Positions 34,372-45,543 are shown, numbered from the stretch's first letter. The stretch: 64,000 nucleotides of DNA from Paramyrothecium sp. XJ0827 (GCA_020881915.1 JAJFPB010000004.1:2976001-3040000); one strand, 5' to 3'. The notes: generated from the letters alone by a model not told the origin. A program made the numbers and translations.

Positions 34372-37300
34372 TCAGCCAGATGGGCTTACCGTAGAGCTGA
34401 TACTAGCGGCGTCGCTTGTTGACCGCACGTCAGACTCTGTGCCATCATCATCCCCGGCTGACTTCTTCAATCCGTTGTAGTTCTTCGCAAGGGGAATTTC
34501 CAGGCGGTCGCCGATGCTGTCGCTACCGCTCTTCAGTGTGATATTGACCATGTTCATGGCCTCTTGTAACACCTCGCCCGTGTCATCCACGGCAGCAAGG
34601 AATCGTGCCAATTCTCTGCACAGGTCCCAATCGCCCTCGGCCATTGCCATCGCCAAAAGCCGGACTGATTGCTCGGCCGACGTCTCCTGCTCCTGCAGCG
34701 TATGCAAGATGATGAGATAACCGCCAGCCGTTTTCAGAGAGCCCCTCTGCAACGATTCCTCAAAGAGTTCCTGTGCCGGCGGAAGGTAGGCGAATAGCGT
34801 CTTCCACTGACGCACCTCCGTCTTGCGTGTGCATTGCACCACGATATCAAGGTACTCCTTAAATGATGATAGCAGTGACAGCACTCGTGGCAAAACGGCG
34901 TCTTCTGGCTTGGGGCAGCTGTCCACTTCTTCGTCTAGGACACGGTGGAGTAGCACTTCAAGTCCATGGGCGAAGTATTCCAGCTCTCGGTACTGCTGTG
35001 CTACAGCTGCGGCCTCAATCGTCTTGTTCTGGCGTAAGTAGAAACGTAGAACGTCGGCGAGGACAAGATGCGTCTGAGAACTGTCAGTGCGGTTCCTATT
35101 GCTGAGCATGAAGACTTACCCTGATCGCAAAGTGAAAGTAGGAAAAGTTCACGTCACGGCGTTGGACTAGATCAGATTCGACGCCAAGCAAGATGCCCTT
35201 TTCTAAAAGAACCGATAGGGGGTAGAAATCCACGGGGATCGAAACAGGAGCCGGCAGTTCCCTCGTGCCATCTCCTGAGGCGAGCTCCATGACTTCACCG
35301 ATATCGGCCCATGCCTTCATCTCAGCCCCATCAAAAACCCACAGGGAGTTTAGAAGTGCTGCTGGCCCGCGCGGACTTGCGGCTTCATCTGGGTGCCGGG
35401 ATATGTTCAGCGATGGCTGCCCTTTCATGATTGCATGATACTCCACGTTCTGCGCAATGACGCGCATGTCGTACTTGAGGCGGCCCTCTTCGTTAAGTGA
35501 TGGGCGCAGCAGGACGAGCTTACCGTCAACCAAGAAAATGACGGATGCAACAGCCACATCCTGTGAGGGATCACCGTTAACCAATTGATCTTCCGGCAAG
35601 ACCCAACTAAGCCCACGAACTCGGGCTGGCGACCTGACAATGCCATGGAAAGCAATCTGGCCAACCTGGACAAGCCGTATCGAACCATTGTATGGCGCAA
35701 ACACGTAGTGATAGAGTAGATTCTCATATGTATAAACGAGGAGCGAGTCCTCGTTGGATAGCGTCACGAGTACGACTGGTGAGGGAAGTGTCTCCGTGTG
35801 CAGGACGACAGATGCATCGAGGGCCGCTTCCCGTGAATACAAACGAAGCTCGAACGCCCCGTTGCACTCGACAGCCGCGACAAGGATGTGTTGATACCAG
35901 CACATGCCTCCTCGAACTTGAAACTCATTCTCCGCAGCCTCGTTCACAAACGTCTTCCAACGACCACTATTGATGCTGTAATGCGCCAGTCCTCGCCGTC
36001 CAGCCACGGCAACATAGCGACCGTCAGGTGATATAACGGTCTGTCGGATCGGCCATTGGTTGAGCAGATATGTTGAAGGGATCTTGGCAGTGTGCCACAG
36101 GAAGGGTTCTGCCGAGATGCTTGTCAAGTCAGGGAGATCGTAGCCGCGGTACACCATGGCGCTCGTAGGGGTTTGTAGCACGGTCCGAAACACATTGGCT
36201 TCGTTGTAGCAACCTGTCACCGCATTTTTGGCCATCTCGAGTGACCAGATTGCCTCGTGTTTGAGACCAGTTAGAAGGATCTCAGCGCCTCCGCTAACCC
36301 ATGATGCTCCACCGATTCCCAGAAGCCATTCCTCGCCGTTGCTTGCGGATAAGTTGTTGTCGCCGAAGAAGCTACTGCTCCCCAACTTGCCAAACATGCT
36401 CCATGTTGACCAGCCTTTTTCAAAGCCTGCAAAGAGACAGTAGCCATCGGGAGAATAACTCAAGTTGGTAAACAACCCTGCAGAAGAGGCTGAGACGGGC
36501 AAGTCATGTGTGTGAGAGGCCACAATGTTTCCAGAGTAGTCTTTTACGGAGTAGACGCGAATGTACCCGCCTTTACACGCTACAGCGATGAGCGAGAAAC
36601 GCGCATTCACCATTGCCCGCACGGCTTCATCGTCGGTGTCTTTCGGTACATGAAAGCAATGTCCTTTGAAAAGCCGCTTCGCCTCCCCTTCTGGCTGTCC
36701 CTCTGAGTGGTGACGGTGCCGCTGAACCGCATATGCACGGCCATCACTCGTCACCCAGGTGGCTAAGTTCATGGGACGATCATGCGTCATCTCGAGGATA
36801 TAAGCCTTCTTTTCGACCCAGCCCATGCGACTCACGATTTCCGTTCGTGTCTGGCTTCCGCTACTGTCGGGCGTCCATCGTATGCATTGAACTGCAGCAG
36901 GCTTTCGCGTGGCCACCACCAACTCGTCGTCGAGCGCGAGAGCGCATTCAATTCCGGCATCGACCTTGATGACCATCCGAAACCGCACGCTCACGTCACG
37001 CACACCGGTGCCTTCGCCAGGGCCCCAGAGGAACTGATCTGGAGGAAGTCCAGATTGACCGGCAACCAGACTTTGCCTGCGTCGTTGGACATTGTGGTAA
37101 TCTGTGAAGTAAGGCTTGTATACGCGGGACTCGGCGTCGGTCGCTACGGAGTAGGTAATGAGGTATCCTTGCGAAGTGCGGACCACCAAAATCGCGGAGT
37201 CGGGGCGGAGAAGAAGATCAACATTCTCACCGTATAGTTGAAGCGACGACCCGGATCGCACTACAACGGCAAGAATAACGGTAGGCTAACGCTATTAGAC

Positions 37301-37739
37301 GCCTGGTATCCATGTCTCCAGTCGGAGCACTTACCTTGGCTTGCCAGATTGTTATGGAAGTGGCTGTGATTACGGCGAACAGCTGGCCACTTCGTGAGAC
37401 TCTCAGGGCCAGTATAGGATCGCGCGTAGGAACTGCGCTTGGGTCTGCTGTCTGCGGTTCCGATCGGTCCTCCGAAATGTATTCCGCGTGGTCGACGGAT
37501 CGGATGGCCGGCGTCGCTGGAGTAGCTGGAGTAGCTGGGGTTCTCGGTGTGGGCGGGGGGCGCAGATCTGCCTCGTCGCTCCTCTGTTGCGAACCCGATC
37601 GGGCTTCCGACAGAGCAGGAGAGGCTTCGCTGGCCTCCGAAGGACTGTTCAAGCCATCGTAGGACGTGAAAAGCTTGAAGCCGGGTGCTTGACTGCTGCT
37701 AGTGGCGTAGACATGCGGAGTGCCGATGGGCCAGTACAT
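34372..37739 (-). CDS. ric1: Ric1, subunit of the Ypt6/Rab6 guanine-nucleotide exchange complex
   Basis: CDS is complement(join(34372..35073,35120..37285,37335..37739)), 1090 residues, in the usual range for Ric1. With Rgp1 it activates the Golgi GTPase Ypt6/Rab6 for endosome-to-Golgi retrograde transport. The N-terminus (MYWPIGTPHVYA) and WD-like propeller match the family: ILALRVSRSGQLFAVITATS, RPDSAILVVRTSQGYLITYS, ECALALDDELVVATRKP, FSLIAVACKGGYIRVYSVKD, LFTNLSYSPDGYCLFAGFEK and QTVISPDGRYVAVAGRRGL. The C-terminal RIC1 helical domain follows: HLVLADVLRFYLRQNKT, ARELEYFAHGLEVLLH-like residues (YRELEYFAHGLEVLLHRVLD) and LLSSFKEYLDIVVQCTRKTE. A Pro/Thr repeat (PATPATPATPA) lies near residue 70. 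The 3' end is slightly uncertain because GTAAGC near 34393 could splice to a different short tail. Confidence 0.94.
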
Positions 37740-38466
37740 GGCGCCAGGTTACGCCTCGGTTGCGTCCGACAGGGGCACTGCGCTGCGGTCCGGAGATTCT
37801 TCAGGCGGCGAAGTGATCATTTCCATGCATCCCTCGAGTCAAAGAAACTTATTCACATTGGCGCACAAACCGATGTGATGCAACAACTCCACACGGAGGT
37901 GATCAGTTGCTGGAGCTCTCTCAGATACGCATGTCGATCCACTTGTCTTATCTAATCGACGTCTCCCAGAAATGGCAAGGCAAGGTACGTACCTGAGCTA
38001 GCAGTCGTACTAACAACTTACTACCTTACCTACCTACCTTAGGTAGTCGACATCTTGTAAAAGAAGGAGAAGAAATCTCTTAGATAAATCGAAGATATTT
38101 CTTATAAAATAATAATGCCTCTCTGGTATAAGTAAAAGATGTTCCTAATATAAGGAGAAAATAATTGGTAGGTAAGGTGAGGTACCTCACCTCAGGCACC
38201 TCGGGCACATCAGTACAAGTTGTGCCGCCGCACCTGCACATTGCAAGTTGCAGTTGCCCGAGGAGTGGCAGCTTCAACCTACACCTTCTCAACCTTTTGC
38301 ATTCGCTTTCCTCACCGCTCACTTCTCTTTTTTCTCCTCTACAACATCAATCGTGCTTCATCTCTACCCTTTTGTCCTTGCACCAGGCGCCCCCAAGGGG
38401 ACAGTGTGTTCGTTGCAACCATCCTTTGTGTCAAGCACAAATCTCACTAACCGGCTTATTCAATAG
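37740..38466. other. Intergenic boundary: ric1 promoter, then A/T-rich transition
   Basis: ric1 upstream region, then TACCTTACCTACCTACCTTAG-like sequence at about 38010-38045, a distinctly A/T-rich stretch at 38070-38165, an 18-base palindrome (listed separately), and a C/T-rich tract at 38270-38400 resembling a promoter or leader for the small gene that follows. An extra upstream exon of that gene ending at 38403 (donor GTGTGT) is possible, but no in-frame ATG is visible. Confidence 0.45.
38175..38192. repeat. 18-base perfect palindrome
   Basis: The sequence AGGTGAGGTACCTCACCT reads identically on both strands. It sits between an A/T-rich stretch and the C/T-rich leader-like tract ahead of the zinc-knuckle gene. 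It could be a dimeric protein site or part of the dispersed GGTACC-rich intergenic sequence of this genome. Confidence 0.6.
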
Positions 38467-39080
38467 AATCTGCCCGATCACATTGTCTCCGGGCACAAGC
38501 CGATTCCTACTGTTAGGCATCTCAGACAACAACCGTAAGCACTTCCACCGTTCAGTATTATGAGATATATAATTAATGCGGCCCTTTTAGACTACACTCC
38601 CTGATAGGTCTGTCCCGGAGGACAAGACCAGAAAGGCCGGCTTGGGAGCCGAGACGCTCGGCCCCGAGAAGAAGGGCAAGAAGGAGTGCCCTTACTGTAA
38701 AAAATGGGGGAGACATAGACCAGAGGACTGTCGTTCTCGCCGTATGTCCAAGTACCGACCATGTTGCGAGAAGGTATGACTAACAGAGATGATAGCTCGA
38801 CCAACTCTCGAGTTGGTCGAGGGAGGCAGCTTTATGCTGCCTGCGGGTTGCGTTTTGCTGCCTGCGGGTTGCGTTTTGCTGCCTGCGGGTTGCGTTTTGC
38901 TGCCTGCGGGCACCGTTCTCCAGGAGGTAAGTCGATAGAATGCTTGAGTTCGCTTTGGACAGAAAACTAATATTGAAGTAGATGAGATCAGCGGCCACCC
39001 ACAAGGTGGCCAAGAATACCAAAAGGGCCAAGAACAAGACCAAGAAGGAGAAGAAGGGGTCTGAGGGCAGAACCAGATGA
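38467..39080 (+). CDS. Small zinc-knuckle-like, Lys-rich protein, copy A (5' end unresolved)
   Basis: Modelled as join(38467..38534,38608..38741,38796..38926,38982..39080). I do not know the family. In order it encodes a LPDHIVSGHKPIPTVRHL segment, a charged linker, a zinc-knuckle-like motif C-X2-C-X5-H-X4-C (CPYCKKWGRHRPEDC), PTLELVEGG, a tandem 7-residue repeat (LLPAGCV, nearly four units) and a Lys-rich tail (THKVAKNTKRAKNKTKKEKK). Splice sites, branch CTAAC and phase are consistent. The inverted relative at 42250-42694 keeps the same splice positions, which supports coding function. No in-frame ATG is visible upstream, so the 5' end may include an unseen exon or the copy may be defective. 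The CX2CX5HX4C spacing differs by one residue from retroviral-type knuckles (CX2CX4HX4C). Confidence 0.5.
38837..38917 (+). repeat. Coding minisatellite, 21-base unit
   Basis: Units begin at 38837, 38858, 38879 and 38900; the last is partial. The first three are essentially identical. Each unit is exactly seven codons (LPAGCVL register), so the expansion keeps the frame of the small zinc-knuckle gene. The homologous gene copy at 42.5 kb has only two diverged units. Confidence 0.9.
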
Positions 39081-40964
39081 AGGGTTAATTTTCATTGTTC
39101 AGGCAGCCACATCATCTAATGTTCATTTGTGTCAATAAAGAGTATTGTTCGCTTATTCTGTGACGCGTTAGTTGCGGATTCCTGAAACCAGGCAGTCCGT
39201 GTTAATTTCGTTTTCGACATCCAAGTCAAGCTGCCGGCACCGAAGAGGATTGACACTACAACTCGGGTGAATTTTGGTCTTGACACCACCAGGGAGAGGC
39301 TCAAGGCCTATAAAGATATCTGAAGTAGGCAGGCCCACTGGCTGCGCAGGTCAAAGAAGTGAATGATCCCGTCAAATTGCATAAAATTTGCCTCTGATGT
39401 GCAAAAATCATCGTTCAGTGGCAGTATTGAAGCGAAGTCAAGACCTGGAAAAGGGATTCGGCAAGCTTGTGAAGAGCTGTAGAAGGGACAAAGTACTTAT
39501 CGTATTAAGTCTGCAAAAGATCTCGACTGCCTTCTGCTCTTGGCCCTTGGGTTAAGCTCGATGAAGCGATTGCTTTCTGTATCCGACCCCTTGGCTGTCC
39601 AATCAACCTTGCTGTCATCTTCGAACAAGAGTGACGATTGATATCTCTCAGTTTCTTGTTCTTTGGTGCCTGCGACTTAGCCTAGGTGTGAAAAGGGAAT
39701 AAGATCACAGTTTAAAACAGGATCTCTTCTTACCTAATATCCACATGCAGTGAAGTAGTGTTTTTGGTGGCCGTCATTAGCTTTATATGACTACTTCTTC
39801 TACTTCAGGGATGCAGATGTAATGGATCTGATCAAGGCACCAGCCTGACGACGCCTTATGTGCCACTCTGCTTGCGTGACTCAATATCGCTCTCTTCGTC
39901 AGAACCATACTCGCGTGCAGATCGAGCATAGACGGACGCTAGAGCAGAAATAAATCCCACAAGTTCGCGTCATGGCCCTATGGTTTCTCTGAGCTTCCCA
40001 ATGGCGGAGCCATTCTTGCCAAGGACCCATCATGCATATCCCACAACCACTACCAGCATTGGCCTTGATAAACACTTGACATGAAGGATGTCGATATACG
40101 GTTGCTTCTTAAGGTCGTTAGGCCGCTAGTAAAACTGATATAGATTTGCGAATTGCAGGATTTGTGGAACGGCGCCCAACAGCAAGTCCGTCTACAGAGC
40201 CATGGAACGAGACTCCCTTTCCTATATCACCAGCACAAATATTTGCCAAGGTACGGAAATCATTGTCCATCGATGACAGGTCTAGCACAATGCTCGGCTG
40301 CACATCTATGGAATGGACTCGATGGTCTCTAGTATTAGTCCTCATGGGTACAATTTCTAACGTAATGGCGATTCTTATCTATATCGGGCATACCTTAATT
40401 CTGCAAATCCTCGCAAACCTTACAGAGGCATCCTTGGCAAGTTTGTCCACTGGGCGCTATACCGCCGAGCGTGGCAAGGTCCGTAAGATCGCAGTAAAAT
40501 AAGGCATCACAATGCCATAGCACATGACACATATGGTGTAGAAGCTCCTTAAACCGCAGAGAGCTACTGATTGTATAAGTAAACGCTGCTGTTACAGGGT
40601 AACCGAGACCCTGAGATCGTAGCGCCGGACAAGCCGGCGCTGGAACAAGGCCCACTCACAGCTATATAACGGCTGCCCCCCAAGGACCTAGCTAGTTCTT
40701 CTTCTCCTTCTCCTTATGCAGTTGAATAAAATCATCAAGGACCGCATCCAGAGACCCCTAGATGCCGCCCCCTTACAGCTGCTCAGTCGTAGCTAGATGT
40801 TACAAGGGCTAGTTACCGTCATGGAGCTGGCAGTGCCCATCACTTGATTCTGGCATCCAGACCACTACCACACATATCCTCGCACACTTACGAGAGGTAC
40901 TTACGAGAGGTACTTACGAGAGGTACTTAAGCAGATATTACGGCCAGACTGTCAACTGTCAAAC
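39081..40964. other. Gene-poor sequence within the accessory segment
   Basis: No gene is supported. Fragments have protein-like composition, notably minus-strand frames at 40118-40345 and 40395-40655 with Cys/His-containing stretches, but none has a recognisable domain and all are closed by stops. This would fit decayed mobile-element sequence, which I cannot demonstrate. Confidence 0.4.
40887..40930. repeat. 13-base tandem repeat
   Basis: Three full copies and a partial copy of ACTTACGAGAGGT lie head to tail, ending about 35 bases upstream of the tRNA-like unit. The repeats are perfect and so probably recent. Confidence 0.85.
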
Positions 40965-41082
40965 GGTCGATTGGTCTAGTGGTATGACGAGACTGATACA
41001 CCTGGTCTGTGTGTCCCCCTTTGGGGGGGGACACGCAGGCCAGAGTGAGGTCTAGGCTTAGGTTCAACTCCTAGATCGGCTA
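40965..41082 (+). ncRNA. tRNA-like Pol III unit with long internal hairpin
   Basis: The ends pair as a 7-bp acceptor stem (GGTCGAT with ATCGGCT, two wobble pairs). A D-arm of tRNA-Pro type follows (GTC, loop TAGTGGTAT, GAC). The T-arm is TTAGG, loop TTCAACT, CCTAG. An A box (TGGTCTAGTGG) and a perfect B box (GGTTCAACTCC) are present, and a T5 terminator follows at 41085-41089. AGACT (40990-40994) and GGTCT (41049-41053) could form the anticodon stem, but the loop lacks the usual T33. Instead the interior is dominated by an 18-bp GC-rich hairpin (about 41001-41043). It may be a tRNA with a structured intron, a tRNA pseudogene, or a tRNA-derived small RNA or SINE head. No anticodon is assigned. 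Confidence 0.55.
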
Positions 41083-41084
41083 TC

Positions 41085-41089
41085 TTTTT
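41085..41089 (+). terminator. Pol III T-run terminator of the tRNA-like unit
   Basis: Five consecutive T residues begin three bases after the 3' end of the tRNA-like fold, as expected for RNA polymerase III termination. Confidence 0.6.
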
Positions 41090-42249
41090 GCTGGCATGTT
41101 GCTCCATCCGTTGTGCCCTCGTCAATGCGGATGTGATGTGCCCCTTCAGTCTGCTCAACAGGCTACCTCAGCGAGCTCTTCGGCTTTTTGCCAGTCATAA
41201 CTCTCCGTCGACCGACAATCTGAATTCGGTAACCGGTCCAGTTGTCATTCAAACCGACCTGCTGCTCTCCTTCCTCCACACTTCAAGGGTGTCGTAGGGG
41301 TTTTTCCCAATTATGACTGCATTTGTTTAGCTTCTTTCAAGTAGCATATATGGCAACATGCCTTGCGAGGGCGTACGATCACTCGCCGTTCATGGAAATC
41401 TAGCAGTCTGGTCATGTTAAGTGATTTGAATCTTAGGTAGTGAGCCCAAGGCATTTCAATTGCGGTTCGCAGTTCCCCTACTGGGTGATCGTCCGACTTT
41501 CGAGACAAGAACTGGTAGACATTCGGCTCTGTTTTTCAAAACCTCGAGTGTACTACAGTAGAAATGAACATGGTTTGACTTATGTCAAGGATTTTGTAAT
41601 GTGACCGTGAGCCGAGATATTTGTGATGTGGTATATCTTTGATATTGTGGACTGGTTGAGCCAGACAATTCTTGATAGACATCAGCCAGTTGGCAGTGAG
41701 AGCCCCTGAGATTAGAGACTGTAAAATTAGGAGGCCATATAAAGCCTCAATATTGTAAGATCGAGTTGGAGGAAGTATCTATTCGGCCATAAGGCATGCC
41801 TGCAACCTGATTGCTGCTCTCGCGACCTTGAGCCACCTAGTACAAGGAGATTCAAACCCCTGTGTTTGTCCAGGATACCAGAGCTGTCTATGAAATGGGG
41901 GTACTGTCAAATTTGAGATTCAAGAGACTTTTGATGAGTGCGCCTGCTTCTTCATGGGCTCTTCTCGGTATGCATACACATATTCAGCTTCCATGGGCGT
42001 CCATTGCGTCTGTCATTGACACCACATGTGACCGAAGTGGACCGCAGAATGGATGCGAAGAAAGACATAGGCGTCACACGATGAAGGAGATTTGGCGAAA
42101 TTCCAAGCCCTTTTTTATGACCAATTCATCAAATGCTGAAAACCACGCCCTGCCCTAATCTAGTACTCGGTGGCACCGCTCGGGGGAAACTCGAAGTTGA
42201 CCTTGCGGCCAATCGGCCGTCGCAAATGAAATTTTGAAAACAGCAAAAA
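41090..42249. other. Gene-poor sequence between the tRNA-like unit and copy B
   Basis: Only short motif-less frames. A B-box-like GATTCAAACCC occurs near 41850, but no matching tRNA fold was found around it. Confidence 0.4.
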
Positions 42250-42694
42250 TCATTCTTTCATCTGGTCTTCCCCCCCAGACTCGTCCTTCTCCTCCTCCTC
42301 CTTCTTCCTCTCCTCCTCCTCCTTCTTCTCCTTCTTGGCCTTCTTGGCCTTCTTGGCCCTCTTGGTCTTCTTCGCCACCTTGTGGGTGGGCGCTGGTCTG
42401 GCCTACTTTAATGTTAATCATCATCTATCCAAAGTGAACTTATCATCCTCTCGCAAGTATGACGTACCCCCCCGAAAATGGTGCCCGCAGGCAGCAACAC
42501 GCAACCTTCCGGCAGCACAATGCCGCCTCCCTCGGCCAACTCGAGAATTGGCCGAGCTATTATCTCTGTTAGCCATACCTTATCTCGCTTTATAGTTTAT
42601 ACGTGAACTTACGGCGAGAACGACAGTCCTCGGGTCTATGTGACCCCCACTTTTTGCAATATTGGCATTGCTTCTTGCCCTTCTTTAGATTCAT
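42250..42694 (-). CDS. Small zinc-knuckle-like, Lys-rich protein, copy B
   Basis: CDS is complement(join(42250..42402,42468..42556,42613..42694)), 107 residues starting at an ATG. It is the inverted relative of the gene at 38.5-39.1 kb. It contains the same knuckle-like motif (CQYCKKWGSHRPEDC, residues 10-24), then PILELAEGG, two diverged repeat units (VLPEGCVLLPAGT) and a tail of Lys/Glu repeats (KKAKKAKKEKKEEEERKK) ending DESGGEDQMKE. Intron positions and phases equal those in copy A, and the CTAAC branch region is conserved, although the intron 5' parts have diverged. Homology to copy A begins at the KKGKK codons, so this copy lacks the upstream exons and may be a shortened but open gene. 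A nucleic-acid-binding role is inferred from the knuckle and basic tail only. Confidence 0.55.
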
Positions 42695-45413
42695 ATACAA
42701 GACAAGTGTTGACGGGTATTCTTACCATGATAAAAAATTCCTTTTAAAAAAGATAGAACACCGATTTAAAAATGATTTGAAATCTTGAGGCCAAAAAATG
42801 TTAGTGGTGAGCTCAAGGACAGAACAGGACGAGGGAGGACAAACACACTGATCACGGAGGATATCTAAGCGGGCGGAGGATATCTAGGCGGATGTCCTAT
42901 AAACACAAATTAGCAGGATTTCATGATAGACTACAAGCGTGCTTGAGCTGGAGAAATGTTTGAAGGTAATTTCACGTAAATGGTAAAGGGAAGAATGTGA
43001 GGGATGGTGGAGTAGGAAGTGCAAGACGAGCGAACAGAGGCGTTGCATCGTTCGAGACAAATTGCTCGAACGGTGAGAGAAGCAAGATCGTGGACGGAAA
43101 AAGGCTTGTGTGATGGATTGGTGTTGACAGGCATTGCTGTGCTGATGACTGAAGACATTGGGGGCACTCACAGAATATCGATGTTGTAGGGGAAGGAAAG
43201 AAAAGCAGGCGTGGGACATCACGAAAATTTTTCGTATATACAAGCTCGCTATCACAATTCATAACTATTACAATCCTCGATACTAGACAGAAGTGCTGTC
43301 TGAATCGTTATCTGTCTGCTGTCCCCGCTATCTATCAACAGTCTGCTCGACTAGTTCAGATGATATCTCAGCAGCCCTCAGGTTTCAAAGACTACAGCCT
43401 CTAACGCGCCCAGGAGCGCCTCACCTTAGCGCGCCACGCAGCTTAACAGAAAACTGACGTGATGGGGCTTCGGGTTTCTTTGCTTAGGGCTCCGTTGGGT
43501 TCAATTGTGGCTCGTTTGCGGGTGGCTCGTAGCAAGCCAGAGTTCATGGCCGACCGGCCATTTTGGGCCGGTCGACTTCTGCCTTCCTCGGTGATCTCCA
43601 ATTCAAGGATGCTTGAGCCAGGATACATGCTCGTTGTTCCATGTGGTCATCTAGATACCAATGCTTCTTATTACCGCTTGTCACCTTTTTTTCACCCCGG
43701 CGAGCCTATCTTGATGTTGCTACTCAACTAGTAGCTGTTGCATCTCCGTTCCTGGACGGAAAGTCCTGTGACAACTCGCTGTCATCCATTCCATCACGCC
43801 ATCCATGTCTCTAGTCCAGGAGCCCTTGCCACATATGGAAGAAAGTAGACCCGGGTACGCATATCATCGTTTGATTTTGCAGGCCATACACAGCAAGCAA
43901 TCCAAAGGATATCGCTGATAGTCCATAAGTGACCCTATCGTTGCAGCGTTGCCATGCCCCCTCGACCGAGACAACACAATCTTCTTCCGATGTCAGAGAT
44001 GGGGGTGCTGAATCAGAGAAGAGCGCTATGGATGCCGTAACTGTAAATTAATCTCTGAAGAGCCCGGGCTACGAGGGAGCAGCAGCTCCTTATATAGTTA
44101 TCTGCGCCTCTTGAGGGCTGGAACAGTCGCCGTTTCATGAGTCCTGACATCCGAAGCCTTGCGATATAATCTACCAAGTGCGGTGACATTAAGCATGGCC
44201 AAGAAATTCCCAACGACCGAGTGTCAGGTTGATGACTTCAGTTCCATCCCAGCACATGAGCAACAGTGGACATGGCCCTGCTAGATATCGACCAATATTC
44301 ATCCACCAGCTTGCGCGAAAGACGCTACGTGTTTGTACGCATTGATCACCGTGCATGGGCATTGCCGTTCATTCTCTTTCCACCTTCATCTTAGCTCCAC
44401 GCTGACTGGGCGAAACTAATGAGGCGCGATCGCTTCGAAGACTAACCCATATTTCCCATCTTACGCCCCTTCCACGATGGCAAACGATGTATTCCCCCAA
44501 TGGCACGAAGCTGTTCATCAAGGATGACTACCAAAATGAAGGAATGCAATGTCATCAACGAAGATCTACATGGCATGTAGGAGCAGCGAAGGGCCCTACA
44601 AGATCTTGGCATATCCCTACATGGATGCTATAATGCTATCTCATGAACGTTGATTCGTTTTACGTCTTTTCAACGTGGTCATTACACGATGACCCAAGAC
44701 AGTCAAGAAGGCAAAATTAAACTAGGCATATTAATCTCGTCACATTACTAAATTATTAATAAACTAATTATAACATCTACTACATGAGTAACTATATAGT
44801 AGTGATCCAGATACTAGAGTTAAGTGATCAGAACCACTGGCTCAATCACAGTAACAGCCCTCCCTTGCTCGTCTTTTTCGGAATTGCAGTACCGTGCCCG
44901 CTTGTGCAGATTTCGATGCTCTACCCACTGCTGAAATGGTTGATGGCAGTTTTAGTGTCGCTTTGGTCAACATTCTGTGGAATTCGTAGATTCGGCTGAA
45001 CAGGTAGTATGGATGATTTGGCGTACGCAGCTGTCTCGACGCACGCCAGGGTTACCACATGAGGTCAGATGATCTCCACCGGCCTCTGGCAAAGATGCAT
45101 GGCATTTATGCATAGGTAAATTGGTCCATGTTAGGCTTTACTTCACAAGGTTCGACACTCTTCATATGATTTTTTAGAGATGTCCTCTCCAATGATCTAT
45201 CATGTAGCTCGATGTGGAAGCTGTTGCAATGGGAGGGAGGCAGCTATCCAGCGCGAGTGGCGGAGGCCGCCCCACCAGAACGGACGCCACGGAGCCACCG
45301 CCTCGCTGTCATGTGGGCCTCGAGAGATGCCCACCACCACTTCAGACCCGCACGCACCCCCACCACTGCAGCCTATATATATAGAAATTAATTGGTTGCA
45401 AAACACACAAGAA
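42695..45413. other. Gene-poor, partly A/T-rich sequence
   Basis: No gene is supported over about 2.7 kb. GGATATCTA occurs twice near 42860-42890. The stretch 44700-44830 is strongly A/T-rich. A 90-codon frame at 43459-43731 and its antisense partner have ordinary composition but no known motif. Decayed mobile-element or RIP-altered sequence is possible but not shown. Confidence 0.4.
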
Positions 45414-45543
45414 GCTGGAGTGTCCGAGTGGTTAAGGAGTTTGACTTGAACGGGGTTCGAAACTCGCTTCCAGCGAGTTTTCAACTTATCCTTTGAGGTA
45501 TCAAATGCTTTCGAGCGCGCAGGTTCAAATCCTGTCTCCAGCG
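45414..45543 (+). tRNA. tRNA-Ser(UGA) with a 49-base intron
   Basis: The acceptor stem is GCTGGAG/CTCCAGC (perfect, 45414-45420 with 45536-45542). The D-arm is TCC, loop GAGTGGTTAA, GGA. The anticodon stem is TTTGA/TCAAA with loop C-T-TGA-A, giving anticodon TGA at 45447-45449 (serine). The predicted intron (45451-45499) lies directly after position 37, the canonical eukaryotic place. A class II variable arm (GCT, TTCG, AGC) is present, as expected for serine. The T-arm is GCAGG, TTCAAAT, CCTGT, with B box GGTTCAAATCC. A TATATATATA stretch lies about 40 bases upstream. The intron contains a perfect CTCGC/GCGAG hairpin and a segment resembling the tRNA's own 3' end. Confidence 0.92.

Noticed and set aside
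38660..38760. Retroviral/LTR-type gag zinc knuckle
   Set aside because: The motif has CX2CX5HX4C spacing rather than CX2CX4HX4C, lies in a spliced small gene, and no protease, RT or integrase motif or LTR is seen nearby.
41840..41860. Second tRNA suggested by a B-box-like GATTCAAACCC
   Set aside because: No acceptor, D-arm or anticodon stem could be drawn around it.
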